Positions 61,782-64,000 of a DNA stretch of 64,000 nucleotides are shown here, in pieces. The translations under genes and the position numbers were made by a program. This DNA is from Bacteroidales bacterium. Lineage in GTDB: Bacteria; Bacteroidota; Bacteroidia; Bacteroidales; Lentimicrobiaceae. How positions within the stretch are numbered: the first letter of the stretch is position 1; each line of letters begins with the position of its first letter. Below the pieces are notes generated by a model that worked only from the letters and a program-made list of their open reading frames with translations, searched no databases and was not told where the DNA came from. The stretch spans positions 62,001-126,000 of the forward strand of contig JADIZB010000010.1 of NCBI GenBank assembly GCA_016705005.1, in the 5' to 3' direction.

Positions 61782-64000
61782 ATGAAAAGTTCACTATTAA
61801 AAAAAACCAGCTTTTTCAATGGTTATGAAGGACTTCGTGCTGCAGGGATATTGGTGATTCTTCTGCTAGTCCAATTGGCACTTGTTGGCCAGACTACCAT
61901 ATATATTGATCCGACGAACACAGCCAGCGGTCAGAACGGAACAATAACAAACCCATACAGTAGTTGGTCTCAGGTAAGCTTTACAAACGGGAACATCTAT
62001 CTTCAGAAAAGGGGAACTACTTTCAATACAACCGGGAATTTAACAATCACCGGCAGGAATAACATCACCCTTGGAGCCTATGGAACAGGTAACAGACCTA
62101 AGATAATCAAGACATCAGCCGGCGGTTATGTAGTCGACATGACAACTGTTTCAAACTGCATTGTGCGTGACCTTGAAATTTCATCCACAGCAAATGCAAC
62201 AGCAGCTGTACTGATTGATGGATATTCAACGAACATCTCGCCGAATAACCTGATAGATAATTGCGAACTTCACAGTTGCGAATGGGGTGTCAGAATTATA
62301 TCCATGGCACCGGGAAACCGTATCCTGAACTCGATCATCCACAATACCGGCGATGATGGAATCTATGCCAAAGACATCACCGATATCGAGATTGGATATT
62401 GCAATATCTATGATGTTAATATGAAATATTTCATCAATCCAGATCAGAGTTATTCACCGGGCGACAATATTCAATTGGTTTCGCTTTATGACCTTTACTT
62501 TAATATTCATCACAATATACTCGATCACAGTTCATCAGGAAACAAGTTCTGCTTTATAGTGGCAGGTGAAACCTACACAGGCCTGGTAGAATACAACACG
62601 ATGACCGGGAACTCAGGAAGTGTAACCAGTTGCCTCTATTTCGGTCATACCTCAGGATCTGTTATCGTTCGTTACAACACCCTGCAGGATGGCAATTACG
62701 GGATATATTCCTATGTTTATGATCTGCAGTTATATTACAATAAAATATTAAGAAACAATCAGGGCGTAACGGTTATGACAAATCATAATCTGACTGCGAA
62801 GAACAACGTTTTTTACAACAATCTGGGTGCTTCTATTTCGAGTATCAGCAATACATCCGTAACATCCAAAAACAATATTTTCTACCTCTCAGGTGGTTCA
62901 TCGAGAGCCTATAGTTGCAACAGTACCATCATTTCCAATTATAACAACTTTAATGTACAGCAGGCAAATTTCCTGAATGGTCACAGTACCCTTGCATCCT
63001 GGCAATCAGCCACAGGCAACGATCTGAATTCATTCATTGCAAATCCGATGTTTGTCAATCCTGCAGCAGATGATTATTGTCTGTTGCCTGCATCTACCTG
63101 CATCAATACAGGTAACAATGTTGGTCTTACTTCTGACTTTTTCGGCACCCCTGTACCACAGGCCAGCGGACCAGATGTTGGAATCCATGAAGTTGCATCA
63201 ACCACCGGAAACCAGGCTCCTGTAATCGCCAATCAGTCTTTCAGTCTTCCCGAAAACAGTGCAAACGGTGCTCAGGTTGGGCAGGTTGTGGCTTATGATC
63301 CTAATGCCGGTCAAACGATTACCTACAGCATCACAGGTGGGAATACCAGTAATGCATTTACCATTAACCAGAATACCGGGATACTGGCAGTAGCCAACTC
63401 AGCTGTACTAAACTTCGAAAACATCCAGTCATTCCAGCTCACCATTCAGGTGCAGGACAACGGAACCGGAAACCTGACTGCTTCAGCTACCATATCTGTT
63501 AATCTGACCAATGTGAATGAAACGCCTGCCATGAGTGCTCAGTCACTAACCATCAGCGAGAACTCAGCAGCCGGGACACCGGTCGGTACCATGTCAGCAA
63601 CAGACCCAGATCAGGGACAGGCAATAACCTATTCTATTACATCGGGAAATACCAATTCGGCTTTTGCAATCAATGCTTCAACCGGTGCGATAACTGTAAG
63701 TACAGCATCAGCACTGAATTATGAAAGCATGCAGAGTTTCACCCTGATCATCAGGGCTCAGGACAATGGCACACCAAGCCTTTATACAACTGCCAATGCA
63801 CAGGTAAGTGTAACCAATGTCAATGAAAGCCCGGTTGTAAACAACCAGTCTTTCCCTGTGACGAGCAACTCAGCGAACGGCACGGCTGTTGGTACTGTTG
63901 TTGCCTCCGATCCTGATCAGAATCAAACACTGAGTTACTCTATTACAGCCGGAAATACATCAACAGCATTTGCTATAAACGCTGGCACAGGAGCTATCAC
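61782..64000 (+). CDS. Giant secreted beta-helix/cadherin-repeat protein, paralogue 2 (5' part)
   Basis: The frame is open from the ATG at 61782 to the window edge (739 codons shown). The layout matches the upstream gene: signal segment (about residues 20-36, ending VGQ), beta-helix (about 39-475) and at least three cadherin-like repeats (starting near 63,210). The beta-helix domains are roughly 80 % identical in my by-eye comparison; many DNA differences fall at third codon positions, so the duplicate is old and under selection. The C-terminus, including any T9SS domain, lies outside the window. It is 394 bp after the first gene, with its own putative regulatory palindrome. Confidence 0.88.
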   Translation, partial: MKSSLLKKTSFFNGYEGLRAAGILVILLLVQLALVGQTTIYIDPTNTASGQNGTITNPYSSWSQVSFTNGNIYLQKRGTTFNTTGNLTITGRNNITLGAYGTGNRPKIIKTSAGGYVVDMTTVSNCIVRDLEISSTANATAAVLIDGYSTNISPNNLIDNCELHSCEWGVRIISMAPGNRILNSIIHNTGDDGIYAKDITDIEIGYCNIYDVNMKYFINPDQSYSPGDNIQLVSLYDLYFNIHHNILDHSSSGNKFCFIVAGETYTGLVEYNTMTGNSGSVTSCLYFGHTSGSVIVRYNTLQDGNYGIYSYVYDLQLYYNKILRNNQGVTVMTNHNLTAKNNVFYNNLGASISSISNTSVTSKNNIFYLSGGSSRAYSCNSTIISNYNNFNVQQANFLNGHSTLASWQSATGNDLNSFIANPMFVNPAADDYCLLPASTCINTGNNVGLTSDFFGTPVPQASGPDVGIHEVASTTGNQAPVIANQSFSLPENSANGAQVGQVVAYDPNAGQTITYSITGGNTSNAFTINQNTGILAVANSAVLNFENIQSFQLTIQVQDNGTGNLTASATISVNLTNVNETPAMSAQSLTISENSAAGTPVGTMSATDPDQGQAITYSITSGNTNSAFAINASTGAITVSTASALNYESMQSFTLIIRAQDNGTPSLYTTANAQVSVTNVNESPVVNNQSFPVTSNSANGTAVGTVVASDPDQNQTLSYSITAGNTSTAFAINAGTGAI

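Noticed and set aside
1..64000. CRISPR array, tRNA, rRNA, transposase or prophage genes
   Set aside because: No regularly spaced repeats, no tRNA T-arm pattern in intergenic DNA, no rRNA and no integrase or transposase motif were seen on either strand.

Overview
The window looks like a chromosome segment of a Bacteroidota bacterium. The supporting signs are a type IX secretion (T9SS) C-terminal sorting domain, several promoters of the Bacteroidota form TTTG-N18-19-TAnnTTTG, a polysaccharide export lipoprotein with a C-terminal membrane helix, and little Shine-Dalgarno sequence before most genes. I saw no rRNA, tRNA, CRISPR array, transposase or phage gene. Species cannot be named from the sequence alone.

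Region 1 (1-12.5 kb) holds housekeeping and metal/envelope genes. It opens with the 3' end of murF and anmK (peptidoglycan synthesis and recycling). A His-rich NifX-like protein follows behind an ArsR/SmtB-type palindrome. Next are a TonB-dependent receptor with the CxxxM...HxM copper ligand set of OprC and an MbnP-type lipoprotein. Facing them is a four-gene cassette: ECF sigma factor, zinc-finger anti-sigma factor, membrane-anchored CnrX/Spy-like protein and soluble LTxxQ protein. ExbB, ExbD and a TonB-like transducer come next and could energise the receptor. FolC closes the region.

Region 2 (12.5-23.5 kb) is a tungsten/aldehyde block. A ThiS/MoaD-like carrier and a ThiF/MoeB-like activating enzyme diverge from a 717-aa aldehyde:ferredoxin oxidoreductase-family tungstoenzyme. 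Around it lie two 546-aa P5C dehydrogenase paralogues, an ALDH7-type dehydrogenase, an SDR, PpnP, a ModE-like winged-helix protein and a lone WtpA-like tungstate/molybdate-binding lipoprotein.

Region 3 (23.5-56.4 kb) is a large exopolysaccharide/capsule locus. It carries tandem Wzx-type flippases, a DegT aminotransferase, a FemAB/GNAT-like protein, two minus-strand decoration cassettes (FkbH-methyltransferase-ACP-VOC-MBOAT-SGNH and SxtJ-DUF5989-carbamoyltransferase-SGNH), glycosyltransferases, a Wzy-like polymerase, a polysaccharide deacetylase, a degenerate asparagine-synthase-like protein, CapK/PaaK- and CapA-like proteins, a PssD/PssE pair, a WcaJ-type initiating transferase, a Wza-like lipoprotein and a Wzc-like tyrosine kinase. 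Together these could build, modify and export a Wzy-dependent polymer.

Region 4 (56.4-64 kb) has two tandem paralogues encoding very large secreted proteins: a parallel beta-helix followed by cadherin-like repeats. The first ends in a T9SS sorting domain. The second runs off the window. Their position directly after the export genes suggests a cell-surface or matrix role linked to the polysaccharide, but that is inference.
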